Positions 29,651-54,347 of a DNA stretch of 64,000 nt are shown here, in pieces; the stretch's first letter is position 1; each line of letters starts with the position of its first letter. Under the pieces are notes generated by a model. That model ran no database searches. It saw only the letters and a program-made list of their open reading frames with translations, and had not been told where the DNA came from. The position numbers were made by a program, and so were the translations under genes. This stretch comes from Euglena gracilis (Eukaryota > Euglenida > Euglenophyceae > Euglenales): NCBI GenBank assembly GCA_039621445.1, contig CP154957.1:14004947-14068946 (forward strand), read 5' to 3'.

Positions 29651-31209
29651 CGAAATTGTTGGTGAAAATCCGACCCCCGAAAATGACCCCGAAACCCCCC
29701 GAAATTGGCAGTTTTTGGCAAATTTGTTCAAAAATGGCATTTTTGATGTTGGTCGGCCTCAAAAAATTGCCAAAAAATCAATTTCGGGGTGGATTGCGGC
29801 CGAAAAAATCCAAAGGGTCCAAAGGAGCCCGGCCATTAGCCAAATAGGGGGGGAGGAGGGTGGATGCGGTTTGTATTTTGAGAACTGCAATTTTCATGGA
29901 ATATTCGAACTCGGGGGGGGGGAGGGGCGGACCCTCCTCCGTCCACAGGCCCTGATCGTGGGCCAAATAAAAAACGGCCACGTGGGCACCAAAGCCCTGT
30001 GATATAACCAGCATACAAACCCTCTGAAATGATGTCCCAATCTGCGGATTGAGCACCTGCCATACCTGCAGTGAACTCACCCCGATCACAGTTTAACTGG
30101 GACCAGCAAACAAAAAACTTTTGAAACTGTTTTTCTGGCTGCTTGAGCACAAGTAAAAGGGTCTCTGCACCCCAGAGAAAACGGTGTAAATTTCTCAAAA
30201 ATGACATGCTTCAAGCATTCTGAGGTTGTTCCGAAAAATCCACAACCAAAAAGCAAAAAAAACACTTGAATCACTGTTGAAGAAAACGTAAACTTGACTT
30301 TCCCACAGCCAAAACTTTGAACTGAAAATGAAACCTTCTGCCAGAAAAATTACCTTCCAGTTCAAAATCCTCAGTTCATTCAAAAAGCACAGCCTGCTTT
30401 GGAAAAAAATTGCTGAAAATAAGACACTGACAAAAACCACAAGCCATAGAAAAAAAATCACACACGACAACAACCTGGAGTGTTGAGCTTGGCTCACGGC
30501 TGACACTCAACCTGGCCCGTTCTCCAACCACTGGGAATTGCAAAAATCTGGGCCGTTTCAGTGTCCATTCCCCCAAAGCCTTGCTCACAGATTGATTCCA
30601 TTCCATTTGCAAAAAATACCAGCTGAAAACAGTCACCCGCAATTTAAAGCACAAACTGGTGCACAGATTCCAAAGAAACCACAAATTTCAAAAAGATTCT
30701 GCTGGGCACAGCCCAGCAGCAAACCTCTGCTAACCATGTCGGTGGGGGGTTTCGGAAAAGGACGACGAAATTGGAACCGGATACGGAAAAATGAAATGAA
30801 CTGCCTGTGTAATGGAGTGCCCGACCGACTGGGCCTCCTTCTTCACTCCCCCCCCCCCCACCTACGGTCACCACCCAGCCCCAGGGATTTTTTTAAAAAA
30901 AAAGGAGCCTCCGGAGGGCTCAGGGCCGGAGGCCCGGCTTTTCGCCCCCTGTGAGTGACTGGGTTGGCACACCGACGTAAGATCCAAAACTTTGCAACTG
31001 AAAATGGCTTTTTCTGCCCTTGAATCCAAAGAAAACCACAAATAAGACCCTTTTGAAGTATGGCCTTGATTCAGAAGGCAAAGCACACACAAGGCAACTT
31101 GCACACCTTGGTCAGACACACCTGTGCTTGCAGTGGGTGAGGGAACATACAAACAATGATTTTGGAATGGAATGTTTTGCTCCTTCATTCTTTTGTTTTG
31201 CATTTCCAG
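29651..31209 (-). other. 5'-most region of copy B, no gene seen
   Basis: Matches 4,641-6,195. Short frames only. By position it should hold the 5' UTR or internal promoter of the non-LTR element, but I cannot point to a promoter motif. Confidence 0.4.
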
Positions 31210-31494
31210 AATTGCAACATTTTGCTCACTTTCCAATGCCAGGGGGTGGTCACCGAAGATGGGTTGGTCCTGGTAGGTTAGACCATGTACACCTAGGCGT
31301 TCACCTGCGGCAGCCGCAGGCTACTCACCCCAGCCCACCTTATGGCTTGCAGGGGCTCTTCTCCCTGTTTTGCTGCAGCCTGGAAGTACAACTCCTTGCC
31401 ACACTGCTGTGGGGGATGCCCCCCCTGCTGCCTTGTCGGTAGTGAGATGAGCACCTTGGAGTGCCAAACGGTAGACTGGGGGGGGGGGGTAGTG

Positions 31495-31625
31495 GGTAGT
31501 CGGCCGACTAGTCGGCCGACTACCCAATTGGTCGGCCGACTAGTCGGCGGACCAATTGGGTAGTCGGGCGACTAGTCGGCGGACCAATTGGGTAGTCGGC
31601 CGACTAGTCGGCCGACTACCCACTC
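31495..31625. repeat. Array of GTAGTCGGCCGACTAGTCGG palindromes
   Basis: Alternating gtagtcggccgactagtcgg and ggaccaattgggtagtcgg units, each self-complementary. The same motif recurs at 32,512-32,545, 33,052-33,084 and 34,848-34,882. Confidence 0.8.
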
Positions 31626-31634
31626 TTTTGTACT

Positions 31635-31810
31635 ACCACCCCCCCCCCTTTATTGTCCCCCCCCTTTATTGTCCCTGGGCCCCGGCCGACGGGGGGTTTT
31701 TTTGGCCCGGCCAATGAAATTCCTTTGGTACCCCTTTATTGTCCCCCCCCCTTTATTGTCCGGTCGGGCCTCCCGGGGGCAGGTCGGCGGGACAATGAAG
31801 GGGGGGGGGG
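31635..31810. repeat. Diverged relative of the G/C-run hairpin element
   Basis: Contains ctttattgtccccccc repeats, a cggccgacggggggtttttt segment and an inverted gggacaatgaaggggg. This is the same plan as 4,440-4,620 with different short words between the runs. Confidence 0.5.
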
Positions 31811-32609
31811 GGGTAAATGGGAAATTTTTTTTGTCTAAATCACCTCAACACCAGTCAAAACCCACCCAAATGGCTCCAGAACCCCCCAATCGGGGGTGAA
31901 TATGCAAAAAAATTGGGGGGAAATGTCCATTTTGGGCCACTTTTGACAAAAGTACACCTCTCCCCATTGAATTTTCAATATAAGTCAAAATTTGCACAAA
32001 AAAAGGTCTTATCCCTCCAAGTCTATTGCCAACATAGAAGGGATTTTGTTTGTTGGGGGGGGGGGGGGGGGGGGGGAGCCCCCCCCGCCTATGCCAAAGT
32101 GAGCCACAAAAACGACTTAGCCCCCGAGTATGTTGCCAACACAGAAAGGATTTTCTTATTTGAGGCTCGGATTGGGGTGGAGGGGGGAGTTTTCTGCCTC
32201 TCGTGATGCAGAATGCTTGCATTTCTAAAGGATTTTCATGTAATCCCTGTTTCATCATTGGTTTTTTACCCCTCCGGACCCCCATCAAGGGCCCACCGAC
32301 CCCCCACTGACCAAATATTTCCATCTGGGGGTGTTTATTTAGGCGTAAGACACTTATTTGGACCCATCCGGACCATTTCCGGGTGATTTGGGCCCGCCAC
32401 AGACCATTTTTATGACCGCCGACTAGCCACCGACTAGTTTGCATTGGATTTTCTTCATGGGGGGGGGGGCTTAAAAGTCGGCGGTTTGGACCCGTTAGTA
32501 CATTAGAGTGGGTAGTCGGCCGACTAGTTGACGACTACCCACTACCCCCCCCCCACCTTGTCTCGCCGACTAGCTACCGACTAGGCCTAGTCGGCGGACC
32601 AATTGGGTA

Positions 32610-33052
32610 CTATAACCTTCTGATAGTTCCCCCCCCCCACGGAGTCGAAAACTAGGGGGGGGGGGAAACTTTCGACCGGTTTGGCCTCCCGTCATCTAAC
32701 CAACCCGCTGGGGAGGGAGAGGGGGACGAGCTTGATGTAGATGATGGCCTGGACACTGAGCGTCATGACGACGCTCCGGCCGAGGCTGTTGATGCCATAG
32801 CTGAGCGTTTGGATGCTGAGCTTGCAGCCCAGCTCCATGCCCAACTCAACAATTTGCGCCCTCGTCGCAAGTGACCCTGCTAAAAATGGTCTCCCCTTGG
32901 CTTCATGTTCCCCTCCTTGCAGTGATCCACGCTTTCCTGGGACTCGATTTTTTTGGGGGGAAAACTTTCATACGGGTCGCTATTTTCTGTTTTTGGCCAA
33001 AAAAGTGGGGGGGGAAAACTTTCGACCGGGGAAAACTATCAGACGGTCATAG
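32610..33052. mobile_element. 443-bp TIR element with TA target duplication (Tc1/mariner-like MITE)
   Basis: The ends CTATAACCTTCTGATAGTT and, reversed, CTATGACCGTCTGATAGTT are flanked by TA (32,608-32,609 and 33,053-33,054). Removing the element and one TA rejoins ccaattgggtagtcggccga, which exists uninterrupted at about 31,583-31,602. This empty-site match supports mobility. TA duplication and size fit Tc1/mariner-derived miniature elements. Confidence 0.75.
32656..32874 (+). pseudogene. C-terminal coding fragment inside the TA-flanked element
   Basis: Open frame with coding-like composition: an acidic stretch (ELDVDDGLDTERHDD), an Ala/Leu/Glu helix (AVDAIAERLDAELAAQL) and a basic end NNLRPRRK before TGA. 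It could be the tail of the transposase of the parent element. No domain is recognised. Confidence 0.4.
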
Positions 33053-33469
33053 TAGTCGGCCGACTAGTCGGCCGACTACCCACTACCCCCCCCCCCCAGT
33101 CTACCGCCTTGCGCCGCACCTTGGTCCCAATGCTTTCCAATAGTCCACTTCCGATGAGGAGGCACCAGGTCAGGTCTGATCCCTTCTCCCTTTCGGGGGA
33201 GGTTTGTTCAGCTCCATCCTTCCGAATGGGTGAGTGACTCTTGCCGGGTCGCCAAGGCTGTCAGGCCGGTGAGTTGCAACATCCGGGCAAGGTCAAGGCT
33301 CCACGGGTCCAACCTGGTGACAGCCAGGTTGAACCTACGATCGAGCCCTCACCCCGTCGAAACGCTGGTACCGAGCGTTCCACCGTGCAGCGCCATCGGA
33401 ACTTCCCGTGGTACCACGGCCATTCTTAACCCCACCCGGCAGCGCTGCCATGCCGTGGTTGGTTCGAAC

Positions 33470-33552
33470 CTTACACCGGGATTCGAACCCGCGCGTCTAG
33501 CGGATGGTACCGATCGAAGCCGGCCCTCTGTCCGCTGGACTGACGCACCCAC
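33470..33552 (-). tRNA. tRNA-like segment (tRNA-derived SINE or tRNA pseudogene)
   Basis: On the minus strand a perfect T-arm/B-box GCGGGTTCGAATCCCG (33,476-33,492) is preceded by GCTAGACGCGC and, about 50 nt earlier, an A-box-like GCGTCAGTCCAGCGG. AGCGGA and TCCGCT could pair as an anticodon stem, but with an overlong loop, and no acceptor stem is convincing. GC-rich non-coding sequence extends to about 33,115, as in a SINE body. Confidence 0.35.
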
Positions 33553-33599
33553 TGGGTGAGTCTTATCGCGGGGCCAGCCCCCCCCCCCCCCCGGTGGTG

Positions 33600-34039
33600 G
33601 AAGGGAGTAAGAAACGCCCCACAAAAACTGTGAGGGAATTGTTGTGCCTTGTTGAGTCCGAATTTGTGTTGTATGCAAAAGGAATCTGGAACGCATAAAA
33701 GAATCGTAAACAAAAAAAATCTTCGGGCACACTTCCCCCTAGGCCTGTCCCTCACACTGCCTTAACTAAAATATCCCTTTGGCAGTGTTCAAATATTTTT
33801 TCTGATAAGGAAGGAAAGAATCCAAACAACAACAACAACAACAACTGAACATATGTCTATTTTCTTTTGGGAAGAAAATAAATTCTTTTGAACCAGGGAC
33901 TTGGCTCACAGTGCCCGGCCAAATTCTTTGTTGGGTGCAGTGCTGGCAAAAAACATGTTTTTTTTTTAAAAAATTGAAAAAAAACGCCATAAAAAGTGGA
34001 CTTTTTGAAAAATGCATTTTTCTTTGTAATTGTGCTCAT
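33600..34039. other. Intergenic AT-rich stretch, no gene seen
   Basis: Contains a (caa)n tract near 33,825-33,845 and poly-A/T runs; no coding signal. Confidence 0.4.
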
Positions 34040-34063
34040 AGGCCCGGCGCCTGCCCTGTAGTT
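34040..34063. repeat. Inverted repeat, left arm (AGGCCCGGCGCCTGCCCTGT)
   Basis: Matches 23 of 24 positions to the reverse complement of 35,651-35,674. Together the arms bound 1,635 bp. Inside are several copies of a word like acacgaattacagggc (34,076-34,155 and 35,415-35,560). Confidence 0.7.
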
Positions 34064-34131
34064 TGGGGTTGTGAAACACGAATTACAGGGCGATAATTCC
34101 TGAACCCAATTTCATGCCCTGATAATTGTGT

Positions 34132-34566
34132 TCAGGGTGAACACGAATTACAGGGCATGAAATCGGGTTCAGCATTTTTTGAAAATTTTGGGTTGGGTTG
34201 CGCTTTCACGCCGCCTGGAGTGGTGCTGCGGGACATCCGGTGGTTGACTTGCACGGTGTTTCTGTGCACCTTGAAGTACTGTGCAACATCTGCCGCGCTG
34301 ATGTCCGGCGCGTTTGCTAGCCGGGTCATCGCCGCGCGCCGTGCAACGTCCTTGAACGTCAGGCGGCGTTTGACGATACCCGACACCCAGGCGGCAAGCC
34401 CACGGAACGTCTCATCCGTCGCAGGCGGGCTGAGCAAGCTCCCAGCCGTATGCCGGGACGACCGGAAGAGCCAATTCCCATGCACCCCAGCAGGCGCCAA
34501 ACCGACTAGTGTTTGTTGCCGCTCAAAAGCAGCCGCTGGGCAAGTTGTCGGATCGGGCCCCCTCAA
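34132..34566 (-). CDS. GC-rich ORF with helix-turn-helix-like segment, 144 aa
   Basis: GC-rich codons unlike the surroundings. Near the C-terminus, RRLTFKDVARRAAMTRL then DISAADVAQYFKVHRNTV reads as a helix-turn-helix of the kind that opens many transposases. It has no catalytic domain. It lies between the inverted arms at 34,040 and 35,674. It may be a truncated transposase or host-derived DNA; function is not assigned. Confidence 0.4.
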   Translation of the reverse strand: MRGPDPTTCPAAAFERQQTLVGLAPAGVHGNWLFRSSRHTAGSLLSPPATDETFRGLAAWVSGIVKRRLTFKDVARRAAMTRLANAPDISAADVAQYFKVHRNTVQVNHRMSRSTTPGGVKAQPNPKFSKNAEPDFMPCNSCSP

Positions 34567-35650
34567 ATAACAAAATCCCTTCTATGTTGGCAATAGACTT
34601 GGAGGGATAAGACCTTTTTGTGCAAATTTTGCCATTATATTGAAATTCCGATGGGGAGAGGTGTTCTTTTGTCAAAAGTGGCACAAAATGGACATTTTCC
34701 CCCATTTTTTTTTTGCATATTCACCCCCGATTGGGGGGTTCTGGAGCCATTTGGGTGGGTTTTGACTGGCGTTGAGGTGATTTGGACAATTTTTTTCCGG
34801 GGGGGGGCTTAAAAGTCGGCGGTTTTGACCCGTTAGCACATTAGAGTGGGTAGTCGGCCGACTAGTCGGCCGACTACCCACTACCCCCCCCCCCCAGTCT
34901 ACCGTCTGGCACTGGTATCCCCTGAACGTGGATGCTTTCAGTTGTCGGAATCTGGATTTTTGGCCACGCCGTGCCCGGCGTTAGTCCTCACATTGTTTGA
35001 TGACTGCTTGCCCATCGAACAATAGTGGAGGATCAATCACCCAAGCTGCCCAAGCACAAAGGAAAGTGTCCAGTTCGTCGTAGATGGCGCCAAGCACACC
35101 ACACACTTCCTCAAATTCAAGGAGGTGTGTGAGTGCGGCTTGCTCCGTCCCTTCCGTCCCGGATGCTTTCTATTTGGTAGCCTCCGTCAGAAGGCTACCG
35201 TGCAGAGGGTCAACGGCAGGGTTCTTTTTTTTTGTCCCAACCCTGCTTGATTGTGGCCAAAAATCCAGCAACTTTTGGGGGTTGTGGCAACATTCTGTCC
35301 ATTGTGTTTGCGGCTTTCTTTGCCAGTACAAAAAGACTGAGGGACAGTGAGGCCAAGAATTTGTGGGGGACTTTGGGGGGGGGGACCGGGCGCCATATCT
35401 CGTTTTCCGAGTGAACACGAATTACAGGGCAATAATTCCTGAACCCGATTTCATGCCCTGATAATCGTGTTCAGGGTGAACACGAATTACAGGGCGATAA
35501 TTCCTGAACCCGATTTCATGCCCTAATAAGCGTGTTTAGGGTGAACACAAATTACAGGGCATGAAATCGGGTTCAGCATTTTTTTGGAAATTTTGGGCAA
35601 AAAAAAACGTCCCGAAAGTGCCCGAAACCATGGCATGAAGCACATCCCGG

Positions 35651-35674
35651 AATTACAGGGCAGGCGCCGGGCCT
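35651..35674. repeat. Inverted repeat, right arm
   Basis: AATTACAGGGCAGGCGCCGG continuing to GCCT, the inverse of the arm at 34,040. A strong hairpin (acgtgggttaacccg / cgggttatacccacgt) follows at 35,697-35,746. Confidence 0.7.
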
Positions 35675-36324
35675 CTTTGAACACGGTTACAGAAAAAACG
35701 TGGGTTAACCCGATTACAGGGCGTAAGACGGGTTATACCCACGTTTTTTTGTATAGAAAACACATTATTTGCCCCCCCCCCACCTGAGGTTCCTTCATCG
35801 CCGGCCAACTTTTGAGAAACAAGAGGCAAAGCAAATCAAGAACTCCCATTTTTAAAGACCACTCAGTCTTGGATGAAGCGGAAACAAGGCGCAACAGCTA
35901 CTCGTCTTCACCATCACTGAGGTGAGATTGGTCGGCGTTCAGAGAGCGGTAGAGGAAGGTTAGTTTGCCAACCTTTTCTACACCCAATTTCGTCCTCCTT
36001 TGCCCATAGACATGACCCATTGTGGAAAAATTTAATGGAGGGCGTTGGCTCCTCGGAGATCAGGCAGAGAACTTTGGGAATCTGGACCCCCCCCCCAGCC
36101 ACGGGCTTACCGAACCCCTCGGTGGACCCCTCGCCACGGCGTGCCCATCCCCAAAAATGACCATCCTGCACCACAGCACCATGCTTCCCTGTACGTCGTG
36201 TTGTGCAAGGGGTTGGTGGTTTGGGGACTCACATCTCTTTGAGAGCGGCAAGAAGGGAATGAACGTTGCGAAACCTTGCACACTAGCACTGCCCCTTCAT
36301 GAAAGACCTTGCAACCCTCCCCCC

Positions 36325-37400
36325 TCAACCATTTGTGGGCATCCCCCTTTTTAGGGAAAAAATCTCATACGTAGGGAAAAATTCCCATGTGCAGTGAAAA
36401 ATTGTGAACATCTGGCAGCCAACGTGAGATGACTTTTTGGTTTCCAAACTCCCCGCCCCCTCGTGACATTTTGACAGGGCCAGTTGAGAGAACGTCAAGC
36501 ACCTTCTTAGAAATTGTGGACCGTCCCTCATCCAATAGCAAGTCATGAGCACACAAATTAAGGATGTGTGCTTGACAGCCATAAGTGAAGACCAAGACGC
36601 CACCAATCCTACTCCTCATATTTTCCATATTGCTGGCGTTATCCGTCACGATCCCCACCACCACGGCCCCCACCTTCTCGACCACCTGCCGCCATGGCAT
36701 TTTCCATCACCTCGGCCCCTCGCACCAGTGTGGGGTTTTCCAGTGGTGTTTATGGTCTCCATGAGATGGTCATCCAATAAAATTCCCAAAATTGGACTGT
36801 TGTTCAAATTGGACCATCCATCTATAGCGAGCGTAGAATATTGCCCTCTCTTTCCAGCAGCGAATTTCTGCCACTCTTCGTCGAAGTCCTCGTTCAAAAT
36901 TCTCCCACCAACTTGACGCCTCCCGGGAATGTGAATCCCGGGGCGTGCCATTTCCATCATGGCCTTGAATTGTTTGTTTTCCACCACAGAGAAAGCCGAA
37001 TTTGTGGCACACAAACCGACCAACTTGCTTTTCGAATTTGTCAACCTGTGGCAAAAGAAATGGGGAGACATTGCAAAAAATATTAGGACACCGGATTGTT
37101 GGCTGCTCCAAACGTCAACACCATCTGCACCTTGGCTTCTTTGCTTTTGGGTCGTCAGATGGAGCCTCCCACAAATTCATTTCTTGGAGCTTTTCGCATG
37201 CATTTGCATGTGCCCTCAAACGGTCTGTCACGCCTTCAAGAGATATGAGGTAAAAATCTGAAAATGTCCAAAGCACACCTGGCACGACTTGGTTGCGGCC
37301 TCTGCAAGTACCAACATAATAGGACTTCCCATCTTGTTTGTATTTCGAAAAACACCTCCAAACGATGTCCTCATGACGACCAGGCATGAGAAAATGTCTG
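36325..37400 (-). pseudogene. hAT-superfamily transposase remnant (BED-like and DUF659-like)
   Basis: Minus-strand order: a Cys/His N-terminal part resembling a BED zinc finger (WRCFSKY, YYVGTCRG, then RLRAHANAC) at about 37,390-37,170; then FSVVENKQFKAMMEMA and TLAIDGWSNLNNSPILG; then, in another frame, VVGIVTDNASNMENM and YGCQAHILNLCAHDLLLDEG. The last two are typical of the hAT catalytic core. At least one frameshift lies near 36,690-36,710, and the C-terminal dimerisation domain is not evident. It would have catalysed cut-and-paste transposition; now it appears inactive. Confidence 0.75.
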
Positions 37401-37589
37401 CAAATGAGAGCAAAAAAAAGATGAACATTTTTGTGTTTTTTCCCAAAAAAATTTCCCAAACCCTCGTTGGCGTTTTTTTATATAAAAAAACACAAAAAAA
37501 CCAAAAAAAAAAACGTTTTTTTTTGTTTTTTTTGTTTTTTTTTTGATTTCCAGCTTTGAATCAAACGAACATTTTCATCTTTAGAACTC

Positions 37590-38210
37590 TTCAGAGGCTT
37601 GACATCTCACTGTCCTGGGCCACTAATTTCAATTTTTTGAACTTGAAGCGGCCTGAAAACAGCAGAATCGGAAGCCTGCGGCACTGTTTTGGGTCGTAAA
37701 TTGGCCATTTCAGGCAAGGTGGGAAATCAAAATACCATTGCAGAGGGCATTTCAAGGTTATATCCTTTGATTTTGCTTCATTTTCGAGATACTTTGGAAA
37801 CATCGATTTTTTGGCCCCGAAAACAGTCCAAAATGGCCCCAGAAATGGGCCAAATTTGGCCGAGAATCGGCTGTAACTCGGGCTGCACGAAGAGTTCGGG
37901 GGGAAAACCCTCACCCCCCTCTGGACAATGGGACCCCAAAACGGCCGCTCTGGGGTGGAGGACACTTTGGGGTCAAATTTTGCCTTAGGCGCCAAAGGCG
38001 GCGAAAGAAAAGGGGGGGTAAACCAAGCCAAAAAAGGGCCACCTTGGGGTGGGGGAGACTTTGAGGGGGGGGGTGAGGGCAAACCATGGTAGGATGGGGC
38101 ATTTCCAAGGGCTTCATTTTTTTGAAATTTTCCTTTGACTTTGCTTTGTTGTCGAGATATTTTGCAAAAAAAATGGAATTTGCCTTTTGGCCAGGGCATA
38201 AGCTGAGCTG
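37590..38210. repeat. Dispersed non-coding repeat related to the 27-kb insertion
   Basis: Two diverged sub-copies (about 37,745-37,810 and 38,065-38,165) share ggcatttccaagggcttcat and tttgattttgcttcattttc-like words with the reverse complement of 27,660-27,760. Confidence 0.55.
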
Positions 38211-39684
38211 AGCCTGTTAAAACAACAACAACAATTTCCCCCCTAAAACACCAAATAAAAATGTTTTTAAAACGAGTTGAAAAGTGGCCTTCACCTCAAG
38301 TCTTTTAGTCAAAAAAAATGAGGCACAATCTGTTGCCTGTAAGTTGGATGTGTCTGCTGATTTAAAAGTCTCTGTGTTGCACAGATGAAAATTTGGGGGT
38401 TGGGGTCCCCGAGCTCCCCCCCCCCCCCAATTATCTGAAACTGTGTTGGGCCGATTTCGAGACATTAAAAGTCTTAAATCTTAGCCCAAACACAGTTTCA
38501 TACCAAGAGCAGCTTTTTGGGCCAAAGTTTTAGGGCGACCACGACACCGTCGGTGCCGCGATTCCTGCCCCTGGGCTCCCCCTAACTGTTGGCCCAAACA
38601 CAGTCTTTGGCATAGAAGAAGCCTGGACATTGGCCAAATAGTGAGGGTATTTTGCTGTGTGCTGTGCATTGCGTGTTGCACGTTTGTGTGTTCCGTGTGT
38701 TTGTGTGTGCTGCGGTGTCCGGTTGTTGTGTTTGTTTTGGTTTTTGTGTTGTCCATTATTTTGTGCCGCCCCCCTCTCTCTCTGTTATTCCTCTTTTTTC
38801 TTTTTCATGCAGTTGTTGAGCATCTTTTTTTGATTCTTCACCTCTTCATGTCAAGGGGGCAGTGGGGATCACGTTGGCTCCAGAAAACAAGGTCCCCATC
38901 TGAAGCCATCTTTTTGCGTCGGTCTCAATGCACGACAAAGGAGTCGACGCCGCACCCCCCCCCTTGTCGGCCAACCCCCTCGGCACAGCATGTCAAACCA
39001 AAGCCCACATTTTTCTTCTCAGAATTTTTGCTCTCCGATGCGTGGACCCCCTGCGATCCCCTCCACACGAGAAAAATGGTGGTGAAATACAATTTCGACA
39101 TGTGCATTGGATTTTGTGGTATGGGGGCAGAAGGACAAATGTGTTTTTTTATTTAGCAAAAATTTGCTTTTGATGCTTGATTTGTTTGTTTGTTTGTTTG
39201 TTTTGGTGGGTGTTTCCCGTCAACATTTTGTGTTCTGACCAACAGTTGTTTTTAATGCAAAAGATGTCTTTTAATACACCTGGGACCAGACTGCTTTGGA
39301 AAATTTTTGAATATCCTTTCCAGTGTTCATATTGTTTTCCCGCTTGTACGACCACTTGGGGAGGTGATTGACTAGTTTTTTGTGTTTACCGACTGGTTTT
39401 TGGCTCCCGAGTTCTTTGTGGGAGGGGGGTGGCCAGGAGTTGCTGAAAGTGATGCCAAAAGGAGGTCAGGAGTTGAAACTTGTTGAAACTTGTTGGTTTG
39501 GTTTTGGATTGAGTTGCTGGATTGACCCCCCCTCGAAAGCCACTCAGGGACTGAGAGGGTTTCAAAAGAAAACTGTTTTCGCCATCCCTCTTCCCCTGAG
39601 TGGGAAGCAATTCGGAATGGTGGAGTCCATGAAACATTGCTGTTTTTTGGAGCCATGCCATCAGGGTTACAAGGGTGGTGGCCA
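38211..39684. other. Region upstream of the helicase gene, no gene seen
   Basis: Contains a GT-rich low-complexity tract (38,645-38,760) and a (tttg)n run near 39,180-39,200. Upstream exons of the helicase may lie here, but none could be identified. Confidence 0.35.
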
Positions 39685-54000
<14,316 letters not shown>

Positions 54001-54138
54001 GAGCCAAAGGCAGCATCTGCAGTGCTTGATTTCCAAGCATTGAGCGGCTTCCGCTCCGGTGCGTTGATTGACGTTTTTTTTTTTTGACGCTGGCACTCAT
54101 TTTTTGCATAAATGCAGGTGCTTCAAAGGGATGAGGAT

Positions 54139-54339
54139 CAGAGATTTTTTTTCCAGTTTTGTGACCTGGGGGGTCCGGCCAAGCCCCCCCCCCCCCGGGG
54201 GGGGTTCTGGCTGAGTGGGTACCCCTCGGAGGCGGGGTTTTCCTCTATCTTCGGCGCGAAGCGCCGATTTTTTTTGACCCCAAAATTGATCCCCCCAAAA
54301 AGTGGGCCTGGGCCCCCCAGGGGCCTTAAAAAATCCCTG
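54139..54339. mobile_element. 201-bp hAT-like MITE with 8-bp duplication (7/8) ATGAGGAT/CTGAGGAT
   Basis: Ends CAGAGATTTTTTTTCC and, reversed, CAGGGATTTTTTAAGG; G/C runs inside. Same family as 45,336, 57,820 and 59,843. It lies just downstream of the helicase stop. Confidence 0.7.
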
Positions 54340-54347
54340 CTGAGGAT

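Larger units (their letters stand above)
23844..31209 (-). mobile_element. Copy B block homologous to copy A (5' part of the non-LTR retrotransposon)
   Basis: Aligns by eye with 1-6,195. It differs by a 316-bp insertion (25,567-25,882), an 823-bp insertion (26,956-27,778), a different GC-rich stretch near 26,105-26,185, homopolymer length changes and scattered substitutions. The 5' end is at 31,209. With its 3' part at 6,196-7,267, copy B would be about 12.6 kb without the LTR element. Confidence 0.8.
31460..34913. mobile_element. Element with long inverted ends built on GTCGGCCGAC palindromes
   Basis: The left end agtgccaaacggtagactgg then G run, then tagtgggtagtcggccgac, is inverted at the right end (cccagtctaccgtctggcact, 34,893-34,913). 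The inversion extends inward: the block near 31,820-32,050 (aacccacccaaatggctcc, gtctattgccaacatagaag) reappears reversed at about 34,575-34,790. No matching target duplication was found outside. Solo fragments of the right end occur at 32,455-32,560 and 33,054-33,110, so the region holds several nested or rearranged copies. Confidence 0.55.

Noticed and set aside
31495-31625. CRISPR-like array
   Set aside because: The units are palindromes without unique spacers, and the DNA is eukaryotic.
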